A stretch of 64,000 nucleotides of DNA from contig NZ_BTPM01000002.1 in NCBI RefSeq assembly GCF_036245475.1, forward strand, positions 186,001 to 250,000. Reading direction: 5' to 3'. Below are positions 25,691-34,912 of this stretch, piece by piece. The notes under the pieces were generated by a model. The model worked only from the letters and a program-made list of their open reading frames with translations. It was not told where the DNA came from and made no database searches. The translations under genes were made by a program, and so were the position numbers. How positions within the stretch are numbered: the first letter of the stretch is position 1; the number at the start of each line of letters is the position of its first letter. Source of the stretch: Vibrio sp. 10N (GTDB lineage: Bacteria; Pseudomonadota; Gammaproteobacteria; Enterobacterales; Vibrionaceae).

Positions 25691-25969
25691 GCAGTTCGTG
25701 TTTTTAATACATATCCCAGGCGTGAATTTATCCTTTGCTTCGTATTTTTATAGTGAATAAGTTTAAATCCTAAATTAGAATGGCCATGATGTGAAATAAA
25801 GGGTGGAATTACAATATTATGTGACTTGGCTCGTGATAAAGTAATGATTCCCACCCGTATAAAAGAGAAGTGTAATTTTAATGTAGCAGTGCTGTTGTTA
25901 ATCATTGGATTAATCCTTTATAGTGGCGAAAATAATAATTCAACAGCCATGTTTTATAAGGATATATTG

Positions 25970-28900
25970 ATGGTTTCGCCTTGTCGCAGTTTTTTGTTAG
26001 TGAGTTTATTAACACTATCCACTCAGTTGTTAGCAAGTACAATCGCATTGAAAGGTCAATTTCGAGTCAATGAAAGTGGTGCTGCGACGTATACTCTTCC
26101 TATAGAAACTCCTACTGCTAGGGGCGGGATTAAACCGAATATTTCAATTGGCTATAATTCATCATTAAAAACTGGCAGGTTGGGTGTTGGTGTAACGATT
26201 AATGCTGGGTCTATCATAACCCGCTGCCAACAAACTTTTGCCACGGACAATCAATTAGTTGGTGTTGACCTCACTGAGAGTGATCGCTTCTGTTTGGATG
26301 GACAGCGCCTAATTCTAACTTCTGGTGTTTACGGCTCGCCTTGGTCGACTTATCGCAAGGAGATTGATGACTATTCTGTAGTAACAGTCCTAGGCCAGAC
26401 CCAAGGTGGTGGGCCGAGTGCCTTTAAAGTTGAGACCAAAGATGGAGATGTTCATTATTATGGCGAGCAATCAAGTTTCGATTCTCAAGACCTATATCTC
26501 TCAGCATCTCAATCATCTTATGACCATCGTGCAATATTTCCAGTACAAACTGATTCCGGTGAAGTCGCGTTAAATTGGGGTATCAAAGCAACGGTTGACC
26601 CGTTTGGAAACTATATTAGCTATCAGTATTATTTAGATGACATATTAGGTGAGCATTATCTCAGTGGAATTTCTTATGGTGGACATATATCAGCGGCAGA
26701 TTCCAAACCATATCGTCAAGTGATTTTTAACTACAAAAATAACCCAAAGCCTATTTCGGGTTACGTCGCTGGGCGAAATATCGCTATGGCGAGCTTACTA
26801 GACTCGATAGTCATTCAGGTCGATGGTGTGACTCAATATAAGTATTTTTTTCAATATCAATCATCGAATGTTATTGAAGAAAAAACTTACCTGCTAAATA
26901 TCAAAAAGTGTGTAGCGAGTTCTCAACAATCGTGTTCGACTCAGGTTCAGTTTGATTGGACTAAACCCGCAGCCAAACCTGAGAGTAAGACCAAAGAAGT
27001 CATAGATGAAAGAACTGGTGAGTTGGTCACCATCGTCGACAGCGATGCGCTTTACGTACCTTTCAAGTCACAAACTATGACTAATCTGCCTACTAGCAAT
27101 TCTAGTTCAACACAGTTCTTTGACATTGATGGTGACGGTAGGGGGGAGATGATTTTTGCTGAACAATCACGCTGGGTAATGGCAGACCTTGATACAGGTG
27201 ATAAGCAGACGTTAGGTCATATTGGTGTCAGTAAAAAACAATATGCTCGAACGATTAATTACGATGGAGATGGACATCGTGATCTTCTGGTAGCAAATTC
27301 ATCCAACAGTGATTGGTACGTAATTACTTTGAAACCGTCCACAGTGTCCTCTGAAATTTGTGAAGTAGAGGCGAGTGGGGGAACTCTGTGTTTACCTTTG
27401 AAGAGGAACGTGACCTATAGTGAGGTACCGCTGAACAGAAAAGCGACTGGATTAGAAAAGGGGGTGGTGGTAGCTGATCAAGATGGTGATGGTCTTGAAG
27501 ACATTATATTTTTCGATGGCCTAAATCTTAATTGGTATAAAAACCTAGGTGGCTCTTTTGCACCCGCTAGCACGTTATTTACTTTCTCTGAAAATGAAGA
27601 GCCATCGTTTGACAAGGATGTCGCGAACGCAGCAGCAAACTTAAAAACCACCGCAGCATTCGACTCTAACGGAGATGGTAGAACGGATCTTCTCGTTAAA
27701 GTGTCTACAAGGGGAGCTTATTGTAAAGTTGGCGATAGCAACATTCCTTCCACTGTTGTTGGCTCTTACAGTGAATGCGTGGGAGATCTTGGTGGAGTCT
27801 GGAGAGAATATACTACCCATACATATAAGCTTCTAGTTGCAGAAGGTGGAGCCTATTCAGACAAAGGAAACCTGTTCGGGGCTAGTGAAGATTCGTTTGT
27901 AAGAATAGCGGATGTTAACGGTGATGGTCTCGTTGATATACTTTATCCAAGTAACAATAGATGGTACGCCAAACTTGCGACGGGCGTGGGTTATACGGAG
28001 AGTATCGATACAGGAATACCCACCAGTGTAGATAAAAGACTACAAACTATTTTTGTCGATTTAAATCAAGATGGTCGAGTTGATATCCTTACGCCAACAG
28101 GATCCTCTCGATATAGCATATATATGTCCCATCCATTGGGTAATCAGGGGGGAATATACTGGCAATTTAGAGGTTCACTGAACATACCTCAAGGAGCGTT
28201 ACTCCAATTTGCAGATACTTATGGTAATGGTTCCCTAGACCTATATGTGTATAAAAACTCTCGTTGGTACTTGGCATTAGCTAATGCAAATAAGTTCGAT
28301 CACACAGTACACACTCTCACCGATGGTTACGGTGTTGTGACGCAAATTGAATACTCTAAGTTAACAACAGAAGTAAATGGTGAGCCAGACGTATACAAGA
28401 CTCAGTACTCTAGTGCTGAATCAAATAGAGGAAACCTCTCTTTTATTGCTCCGATTTCAGTTGTAAAGTCTGTATCTACGTACGTCAGTGATGCAGATAA
28501 AGTCTCTATCGCCTACGAATATGGTGGATTTGCAATGAACCGTTTAGGGCGCGGAATGCTTGGCTTTGAGTTATTGAGAACAATAGATAGACAGAGTGGT
28601 GTAATAAGTGAAACCACCTATCACCAAACATTCCCTTTAATAGGCATTCCTAAAACAACATTGCAAACTAAAGACGGGCAAGTTATCAAGCATTCAAAAA
28701 ATGTATACAATGTTCGAAATTCCGTTGATGCATCAGCTTCAAAGCAAGTGACGCTCGCAAGTGCGGAGGAAATTACCAATCAAGTTGGCTCGAATGGCAC
28801 TCTTCGCTATATTTCAAGAATACTTTCAGAATATGCCTATGATGAATTCGGAAATGCAGAGAGCATTGATGTTTCTGTGTTTGATAGTTCACAGGGTGCG

Positions 28901-31408
28901 CTAGTATCTCAAACAACAACGTATAACGAGTATCTAGGTGAAGGTGGCGGTGCTGAGAAGGGACGTTTGTCAAAAACAACTGTGTCTAAATCTCGATTTG
29001 GCCAGCGAGAAATAGTGCCAACTTTGAGTCGTACGAGTGTCTTTTCTTATGCCTTGGGCCATTCAACGATACCGGATGGTGTATTGGTTTCTTCAACCGT
29101 CGAGCCCAATAATAGTCAATATAAAATGACTACGCAATATGCTTACGACAAATATGGTAATAATACAAAAACCAGTTTAACTGCCGCAACAACATTAAAT
29201 GGTAAAGAGGTGCAAACCAGAACAATACACAAATTCTTTGGTGAAAATGGACGTTATCTTCACTCTGAGACCAATGCACTAGGAGAAACAAAGCGATACT
29301 TTTATAACGAGCAGGCAGCGGATCAAGTTAAAGGAATAATTACACGAGTTCGCGTGGAAGATGCTAACAAGAGAAGCACCATCGCCATAACTGACCTTTG
29401 GGGGCGCAAAAAGCAAACCCTAAGCACCGATGGAGTCGCAACTCATTACGACTATGAACAGTGTTCAACTACAGGCTGCAATAATGTGAGTGACGCTTAT
29501 ATTGTTAGCACTGTTAGTCGTAAAGGTAGTCCTATAGTGCGTGAATACACTGATAAGTTTGGGCGTCGTATCGCTAGTCAGAAACAAGGTTTTGCTGCTA
29601 ATAAATGGATCACGACTTCGGTTGAATATGATAATCAAGGTAGAGTGACAAAACAGTTTGAACCAAGCTATTTGGAGAAAAGTCGTTATCATACCGAGCT
29701 AACCTATGATGAGTTTTCTCGCTTGTCGAGCCAAGTCAATCCTGACGGTTCAACGGCTTACAGTTACTATTATGGTTTAGAGACACTAGCGCAAGATAGT
29801 TTAGGACACCAAACTACGAGTTTCAAAAATGCACTAGGTGAAGTAGTTCGAGTTAGTGATAACCGAAGCAACAGCCTAGATTATGTTTATGACGCATATG
29901 GAAATTTAATAAAAGTTTATATTTCTGGAAATGGTCGAGAGTTACTCAGGACATCGTCGACTTACGATAGCTTTGGACGCAAGATAGCGACCGAAGATTT
30001 GGATCAAGGAAAGTGGAGCTACGAATACAATGCGTTTGGAGAACTAAAACGACAAACAGACGCCAAAGGACTGTCGACAGAAATTGAATACGATAAATTA
30101 GGTCGTCAAGTAAGGCGTTGGGATTCAAGTGGAACTTCATGTTGGATTTATGGAAGCCCTACAAGTAGAGATGCAGGGTTGCTTACTGAGACGCGCCAGT
30201 ATAGCGCTCAAAATCAAATCTGTAGTGCTCCAAATTTTCAACACCGCATTCAATACCACTATGACGATAAAGGTCGCAAAGAGCATGTCTACACCCATGT
30301 AGGTAATGAGCGTCATCAAATCAGCTATGTATATGACTCTAACGGTCGCGTTAGTGAAGTGGTATACCCTGATAGAGAGTTGTCAGTAAGACACAGATAT
30401 AACAGTCAAGGTTATCTTTTCAAGCTAGATGATAAAGTCTCTGGTGAGCCATATCAAACGATAAAAAGTATGGACGCAAGAGGCCAGATAACGAATGTAC
30501 ATTATGGGAACGGTGTTTCTCAGACGTCTGGATTTGATTTAGATACTGGTCGTATAAACAATATTCAGCTCAACAAGGGAGGTTTACTTCATGAGCTAAA
30601 CTATCAGTTTGATAGCCAGGGAAACCTAACGTGGCGTGATATTAAGCTTAGTTCTGCCACTGTTACCTATCAAGAAGATTATGGCTATGATGACATGTAT
30701 AGAATGGAGTCCAGAAAGATAACCATTTCATCTGGAGCGGCAAAGCTACCTTCTGAGTATCGTCAGTATCAGAAGTTCTCGTACGATGACTTTGGCAATC
30801 TTACCTTTAAGAGTGGTGTCGGCACTTATAACTATGATTCTCAGAACCCTTTTAAGCTGTTAGATATTTGTAGCGATGGTGTCTGTAATATCACGGAGTC
30901 CAAACCAGCGAGTAAGTCTTGCCCGTCTGGCTATCAATTGTCGGGTACCAATTGTATAAAAAATGAAGCCAAAGTAGCGGATAAATCCTACACTTACAGT
31001 TGCCCTGCTGGGTATAGTCGCTCGGGAAACTCGTGCCGAAAAACTGAAAACAAAAGTGCGAAGACAGTAGTAACGGAAAGTTGTCCTGCGGGCTATGCCG
31101 AGCCTAATTGTGAAAAAACAGAAATTGTGATGTCTCCAAGAATGCCGACACATCCCGGTTATAGGTGTACTGGCGGTGAGCCTGCCGGTTGGGGGGGCAA
31201 TCGAATTTGGGAGTGCACTGTCAGTGCGGATAAAATAAAAGAAACGTCATATCAATGTGATACTGGCTGGTCTCTCTCTGGAACACTATGTAGTCGAACA
31301 GTAACTAAAAACGCGACGAAACATACACACTACTCTTGCAATACAGGCTGGTCTTTATCGGGCAGTTCATGTAAGCGAACACTGGTCAAGCCGATCAGTT
31401 ACGCTTGA
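25970..31408 (+). CDS. Secreted SpvB/FG-GAP/RHS giant protein, N-terminal part
   Basis: 1812 residues to an in-frame TGA. ATG 25970 follows AAGGA and begins a signal peptide (MVSPCRSFLLVSLLTLSTQL then LAS). Domains: SpvB-like (about 30-330; TYTLPIETPTARGGIKPNIS), seven FG-GAP/VCBS blades (such as FFDIDGDGRGEMIF, VADQDGDGLEDIIF, IADVNGDGLVDIL), a TcdB-middle-like segment (TLTDGYGVVTQIEYSKL), then many RHS/YD repeats (YDEFGN, YDSFGR, YEYNAFGEL). The last ~180 residues are a cysteine-rich repeat block. The TGA replaces a cysteine codon and the same frame stays open to 33160. The layout is that of Tc-toxin-B-like cocoons that encapsulate a toxic tip. The 278 bp before it are AT-rich and hold no other gene. 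Confidence 0.88.
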   Translation: MVSPCRSFLLVSLLTLSTQLLASTIALKGQFRVNESGAATYTLPIETPTARGGIKPNISIGYNSSLKTGRLGVGVTINAGSIITRCQQTFATDNQLVGVDLTESDRFCLDGQRLILTSGVYGSPWSTYRKEIDDYSVVTVLGQTQGGGPSAFKVETKDGDVHYYGEQSSFDSQDLYLSASQSSYDHRAIFPVQTDSGEVALNWGIKATVDPFGNYISYQYYLDDILGEHYLSGISYGGHISAADSKPYRQVIFNYKNNPKPISGYVAGRNIAMASLLDSIVIQVDGVTQYKYFFQYQSSNVIEEKTYLLNIKKCVASSQQSCSTQVQFDWTKPAAKPESKTKEVIDERTGELVTIVDSDALYVPFKSQTMTNLPTSNSSSTQFFDIDGDGRGEMIFAEQSRWVMADLDTGDKQTLGHIGVSKKQYARTINYDGDGHRDLLVANSSNSDWYVITLKPSTVSSEICEVEASGGTLCLPLKRNVTYSEVPLNRKATGLEKGVVVADQDGDGLEDIIFFDGLNLNWYKNLGGSFAPASTLFTFSENEEPSFDKDVANAAANLKTTAAFDSNGDGRTDLLVKVSTRGAYCKVGDSNIPSTVVGSYSECVGDLGGVWREYTTHTYKLLVAEGGAYSDKGNLFGASEDSFVRIADVNGDGLVDILYPSNNRWYAKLATGVGYTESIDTGIPTSVDKRLQTIFVDLNQDGRVDILTPTGSSRYSIYMSHPLGNQGGIYWQFRGSLNIPQGALLQFADTYGNGSLDLYVYKNSRWYLALANANKFDHTVHTLTDGYGVVTQIEYSKLTTEVNGEPDVYKTQYSSAESNRGNLSFIAPISVVKSVSTYVSDADKVSIAYEYGGFAMNRLGRGMLGFELLRTIDRQSGVISETTYHQTFPLIGIPKTTLQTKDGQVIKHSKNVYNVRNSVDASASKQVTLASAEEITNQVGSNGTLRYISRILSEYAYDEFGNAESIDVSVFDSSQGALVSQTTTYNEYLGEGGGAEKGRLSKTTVSKSRFGQREIVPTLSRTSVFSYALGHSTIPDGVLVSSTVEPNNSQYKMTTQYAYDKYGNNTKTSLTAATTLNGKEVQTRTIHKFFGENGRYLHSETNALGETKRYFYNEQAADQVKGIITRVRVEDANKRSTIAITDLWGRKKQTLSTDGVATHYDYEQCSTTGCNNVSDAYIVSTVSRKGSPIVREYTDKFGRRIASQKQGFAANKWITTSVEYDNQGRVTKQFEPSYLEKSRYHTELTYDEFSRLSSQVNPDGSTAYSYYYGLETLAQDSLGHQTTSFKNALGEVVRVSDNRSNSLDYVYDAYGNLIKVYISGNGRELLRTSSTYDSFGRKIATEDLDQGKWSYEYNAFGELKRQTDAKGLSTEIEYDKLGRQVRRWDSSGTSCWIYGSPTSRDAGLLTETRQYSAQNQICSAPNFQHRIQYHYDDKGRKEHVYTHVGNERHQISYVYDSNGRVSEVVYPDRELSVRHRYNSQGYLFKLDDKVSGEPYQTIKSMDARGQITNVHYGNGVSQTSGFDLDTGRINNIQLNKGGLLHELNYQFDSQGNLTWRDIKLSSATVTYQEDYGYDDMYRMESRKITISSGAAKLPSEYRQYQKFSYDDFGNLTFKSGVGTYNYDSQNPFKLLDICSDGVCNITESKPASKSCPSGYQLSGTNCIKNEAKVADKSYTYSCPAGYSRSGNSCRKTENKSAKTVVTESCPAGYAEPNCEKTEIVMSPRMPTHPGYRCTGGEPAGWGGNRIWECTVSADKIKETSYQCDTGWSLSGTLCSRTVTKNATKHTHYSCNTGWSLSGSSCKRTLVKPISYA

Positions 31409-31447
31409 TCTCCCGGTTGGTCATTAGTTGGTAGTAACTGTACGCGT
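30868..31447 (+). repeat. Cysteine-rich tandem repeat inside the RHS gene
   Basis: Six degenerate units of about 25-35 codons, with pattern C-P-x-G-[YW]-x-L-S-G-x-x-C-x-[KR]-T: SCPSGYQLSGTNC, SCPAGYSRSGNSC, SCPAGYAEPNC, QCDTGWSLSGTLC, SCNTGWSLSGSSC, and a last unit whose first Cys codon is TGA (then SPGWSLVGSNC). Units differ in codon use, so the array is old. It interrupts YD-repeat sequence, which resumes at YSFDYDRNGNVTSDG. Confidence 0.85.
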
Positions 31448-33160
31448 GTGAAAAAAGCGAGCTATAGTTTTGATTATGATAGAAATGGTAATGTTACGTC
31501 TGATGGGGCGAGGACATTTACTTATAATGCTTTTAATAAAGTATCGCGTATTTCGAAAGGTAGCGAGTACTCTACATTCTCTTATGACGCAGAACGACGC
31601 CGCTACGCTCGAGTAGACCAAAAAATCGAAAACGGTAAGCTGACCCATTACTTTACGACTTATGTCGGTGGATTGTACGAAAAAGTTGTAAGGACTGGTG
31701 GTGGTAAAAGTAACCTGACTGAACATAAATTCTTCGTTGGTAATGCCGTCATCACCAAGCGGTCAAATAGCTCAAGTGACATTTTTTATTTGCACAAAGA
31801 TCACCAAGGCTCAACAACGTCCATCACCAATAAATCGGGAACTGTGGTTCAGCAATTTATCTACGATCCATGGGGAAAGCAAACTGCAGCATTCGAAAAC
31901 AGTGTATTTGGTACTTATGTTTCTCCGGCAAACTCTAAAGGTTACACTGGGCATGAACATGTCAGTCATTTAGATATAATTCATATGAACGGTAGGATCT
32001 ACGATCCAATATTGGGTCGATTCTTACAGGCTGACCCGCATATTCAGGCACCGTTGAACTCACAGAACTATAACCGCTATAGTTATGTGTTGAATAATCC
32101 AATGTCTTACACAGACCCTTCAGGATACTTCTTCAAGAAACTGGGTAAGTTTATTAAAAAGCATTGGAAGACAATTGTTCAAATTGGAATTAGTGCAATG
32201 ACCGCTGGAGCAGGACTCGCTTGGGCAATTGCTGGCGGAGCAATGAGTGGCTATGTAATGACAGGCTCGTTGAAAGGTGCCATAGTAGGTGCATTTAGTG
32301 GCGCATTATTTTATGGGGCCGGTGATATAATAGCCGGCAGCAAAATAACGAATATATTCGCTAAAGGTGCTATACGTGGAATGGCAGGGGGCATCAGTAG
32401 TGTACTCTCAGGTGGAAAGTTTGGACATGGATTTGCCGCGGCAGGCGTAACTAGCATGGCTGGTGGTAAAATTGATGCAACTTTCAAAGATACTGAAGCA
32501 AGAGTTGTATCCGCAGCAGTAGTTGGCGGTACAGTAAGTCAATTTACAGGTGGGAAATTTGCGAATGGTGCTATGACGGCAGCATTCATGAAAGCTTATA
32601 ATGATGCTAATCATCCTAAGTTTGATTCGCCTGCTGCCCCGTTAGCTAAGTGGCTTAGAAGTATTGTGGATGGAGCTGCACAAATTAGAGGCAACATTGA
32701 AGGGGCGTTGTCTGATTTAGGAAACTCAATTAGCAATGCTCTAACAACAACAGCAGAGGGTGCCGCTAATGCAGCAAGAATTGCATATAACAATCCATCT
32801 AAAACATTAGCAGCAGGAGGCTCAGTAATTGGTGGTGCGGCCGCTTGTATGACTGTCAAAGGCTGTATATTAGGCGGGCCTATGATAGCCTATGGGGTAG
32901 ATCAAACTAAGGCGTTAGTTAATGGAAATAACATGACCACAATCCAACAATACCTAGGAGATGTTTTGTCTCATCCTGATGCTAGAGCGGCATTTCCATT
33001 TATCGAAAACCCACATAATGCGGCAGGTACAATTATTGACATATCAACTTTTTCAGCTGGTGGAGCAGGAGTATCAACTTTGAACTTGTACAATGGTACG
33101 GGAAATACTATGGATGCTATTAATGCCATTAATGATGCTAATACGCTTAAAAATTATTAA
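31448..33160 (+). CDS. RHS core and C-terminal variable tip (downstream of TGA)
   Basis: 570 codons in the same frame as the preceding gene, from GTG 31448 if translated separately, although no ribosome site is visible. It contains the last YD repeats (YSFDYDRNGNVTSDGARTF) and the RHS core, HKDHQGSTTSITNKSGTVVQ and GRIYDPILGRFLQADPHIQA then YVLNNPMSYTDPSGYFF. After the D-P-S-G-Y mark the sequence is Gly/Ala-rich and partly hydrophobic, then reaches a ~150-residue tip (about 32640-33160: TIIDISTFSAGGAGVSTLNL). The tip has no recognised toxic fold. No other stop or frameshift is seen, so the frame was under selection until recently or is still expressed by read-through. Confidence 0.8.
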   Translation: MKKASYSFDYDRNGNVTSDGARTFTYNAFNKVSRISKGSEYSTFSYDAERRRYARVDQKIENGKLTHYFTTYVGGLYEKVVRTGGGKSNLTEHKFFVGNAVITKRSNSSSDIFYLHKDHQGSTTSITNKSGTVVQQFIYDPWGKQTAAFENSVFGTYVSPANSKGYTGHEHVSHLDIIHMNGRIYDPILGRFLQADPHIQAPLNSQNYNRYSYVLNNPMSYTDPSGYFFKKLGKFIKKHWKTIVQIGISAMTAGAGLAWAIAGGAMSGYVMTGSLKGAIVGAFSGALFYGAGDIIAGSKITNIFAKGAIRGMAGGISSVLSGGKFGHGFAAAGVTSMAGGKIDATFKDTEARVVSAAVVGGTVSQFTGGKFANGAMTAAFMKAYNDANHPKFDSPAAPLAKWLRSIVDGAAQIRGNIEGALSDLGNSISNALTTTAEGAANAARIAYNNPSKTLAAGGSVIGGAAACMTVKGCILGGPMIAYGVDQTKALVNGNNMTTIQQYLGDVLSHPDARAAFPFIENPHNAAGTIIDISTFSAGGAGVSTLNLYNGTGNTMDAINAINDANTLKNY

Positions 33161-33178
33161 TTTCGGATTTTTTACTCT

Positions 33179-33661
33179 ATGAATATCAAGCTAACGTGCT
33201 TTTTATTTGGCACTGTATTGTTTTTAGTATTAGGGACTAAGCAACTTTGGTTTACGGAACCATATGATTATATTGCTGAAATTAAAGACAAAGCCAAATT
33301 GGTTTCATTTAAGGTTGATAAGGTTCAATGTGCGTCAAAGAATCGTACAAGCGACAAGCTTGAACTTATCGCAAAGGAGAATGGCGTTTCACTATTTGCT
33401 CATATTGGAGGAGCTTTTAATTGTGAATTTGCTTTAAAAAAAATCAAAGAAGGTGACTTGGTTAAGTCCCACATAAATGTAAATGGTGGAGAAATGATGT
33501 CTCTGAACATTGAGGGAGAGCAGATTTTTAGTTTGGAGCAATATTTAGAAGAAAAAAAATCAAACTTTGGAAATTATAGTGCAATTTATTTTGTGATTGC
33601 TTTTATGTTTATCATGCTTTTTATTAATGAAAAGCGGGAGCAATATGATTGCATTCGATAA
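33179..33661 (+). CDS. Candidate immunity protein of the RHS tip
   Basis: 160 residues with a membrane helix at each end: residues 4-20 (KLTCFLFGTVLFLVLG) and about 133-150 (YSAIYFVIAFMFIMLFINE). Between them lies a soluble loop with two cysteines (C51 and C82, by count) which would face the periplasm. It begins 18 bp after the RHS stop and is AT-richer than the surrounding genes. Position, size and low GC fit an immunity protein against the variable tip. No family is recognised. It is followed directly by a decayed IS. Membrane location suggests the tip acts at the envelope, but this is inference. Confidence 0.7.
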   Translation: MNIKLTCFLFGTVLFLVLGTKQLWFTEPYDYIAEIKDKAKLVSFKVDKVQCASKNRTSDKLELIAKENGVSLFAHIGGAFNCEFALKKIKEGDLVKSHINVNGGEMMSLNIEGEQIFSLEQYLEEKKSNFGNYSAIYFVIAFMFIMLFINEKREQYDCIR

Positions 33662-33681
33662 TAAAAGGGCTCCTTAAAGTC

Positions 33682-34704
33682 TACTTTGTTGCGTAAATCA
33701 TGGAACTAAATCCAAAGCTTACGATCTGATCGGTTATATTCACTGAAGTCTGTAGTCTCATGTCGAAACCTTGTTACAAAACAAGCAACTGGAAGCAATA
33801 CAATCAAGCTCTCATAAACCGAGGCTCTCTGACGCTTTGGGTTGACGAGGAAGCGATAAGAGAGTGGAAACAAGGCAAGCAAAACAAGCGCGGTAGACCT
33901 CGTTTTTTCAGTGATTTAGCCATCACAACCGCTTTAATGGTAAAGCGTATTTTTTCAATGTCGCTTCGCGCTGCGCAAGGCTTTATTGATTCCGTGTTTC
34001 AACTTGCTCACCTTCCATTGCGCTGCCCACATTACAGCTGTATCAGTCGTCGAGCCAAAGACGTTGATGTAAGTTTTAAGACGTATCGATGCGACAGGTC
34101 TTAAGGTTTATGGTGAATGCGAGTGGAAAGTTAAAAAACATGGCACGGATGGTAAACGCAGAGTGTGGCGGAAGTTACATCTCGCAGTAGATACGAGTAC
34201 GCACGAAATTATTGCCTCAGAGTTGAGTTTATCAACGGTGACTGATGCAGAAGTGCTGCCTAATTTGCTTAAGCAAACACGTCGAAAAATCCTTGAGATA
34301 TCAGGCGATGGTGCTTATGAAACAAGGGATTGCCACTTAGCAATCCATATTAGACGAGCTGTGGCTCTGATCCCTCCAAGAGAGGGCAGCATTCTGGGAA
34401 AGAGGACATCCAAGAAATTTAGCAGTTGGTTGTTAAAAGCAATATGGTTCGAACAAGCATTGGAAAAAGCGCTATGGCTACCAAAAGCGCTCGTTATCTG
34501 AAACGGCGATGTATCGAGTTAAACAGTTGCTTGGTGGACGACTAAGTCTAAGAAATTACAACGCACAAGTTGGTGAAACTTACGCGATGATCAAAGCGTT
34601 GAACAAGCTTACAGGGCTTGGTTATGCCAAAGACTTGCCGTATTGGCTGACAATTAATCTAAATGGGACTGTTCGGCTTCGAAAATGAATTGCGCAACAA
34701 AGCC
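33682..34704 (+). mobile_element. Decayed IS903-like copy
   Basis: About 1023 bp, homologous along its whole length to the intact element at 5644-6697. Left end TTTGTTGCGTAAATC has lost the terminal GG; the right end reads GATTTACGCAAC-like as GAATTGCGCAACAAAGCC. Inverted repeats are imperfect. The element lies right after the candidate immunity gene and may have brought the RHS tip region or truncated an array of orphan tips. Confidence 0.85.
33760..34688 (+). pseudogene. Broken IS903-group transposase
   Basis: Starts ATG 33760 (SKPCYKTSNWKQYNQALINR) and follows the intact transposase until a ~31-bp deletion at about 34083 removes the segment before the first catalytic Asp and shifts the frame. 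The frame resumes (VWRKLHLAVDTSTHEIIASE), then a 2-bp deletion near 34383 shifts it again. The C-terminal part (LNKLTGLGYAKDLPYW) ends at 34688. At least two frame changes, so no active enzyme can be made. Confidence 0.88.
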
Positions 34705-34912
34705 AAATAATTGGCAAGGACGGCTTCTGTATCGTCGATAGCGATCAATTCAACAAAGTTGTCTCTCGATTTTGAACACACAATTCAGCTACGTGCCACT
34801 AAATTCTCACTCACTGAGACAGCCCTCTCAAAAGGTTGAGTCAGATTAAAGACATAGCCTTGAATTGGCGATTATTATTTGCCGGTTCTATGGTTGTGAG
34901 TAGTTTTATTGC
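34705..34912. other. Region between IS remnant and CSS-like genes
   Basis: No ORF with coding character. Must hold the promoter of the first CSS-like pair. No terminator or operator is recognised. Confidence 0.35.

Noticed and set aside
31406..31460. Selenocysteine at the RHS TGA
   Set aside because: A bacterial SECIS hairpin should follow the TGA within ~40 bases. The downstream bases (CTCCCGGTTGGTCATTAG) offer no matching stem, and a Cys-repeat protein is not a known selenoprotein type.
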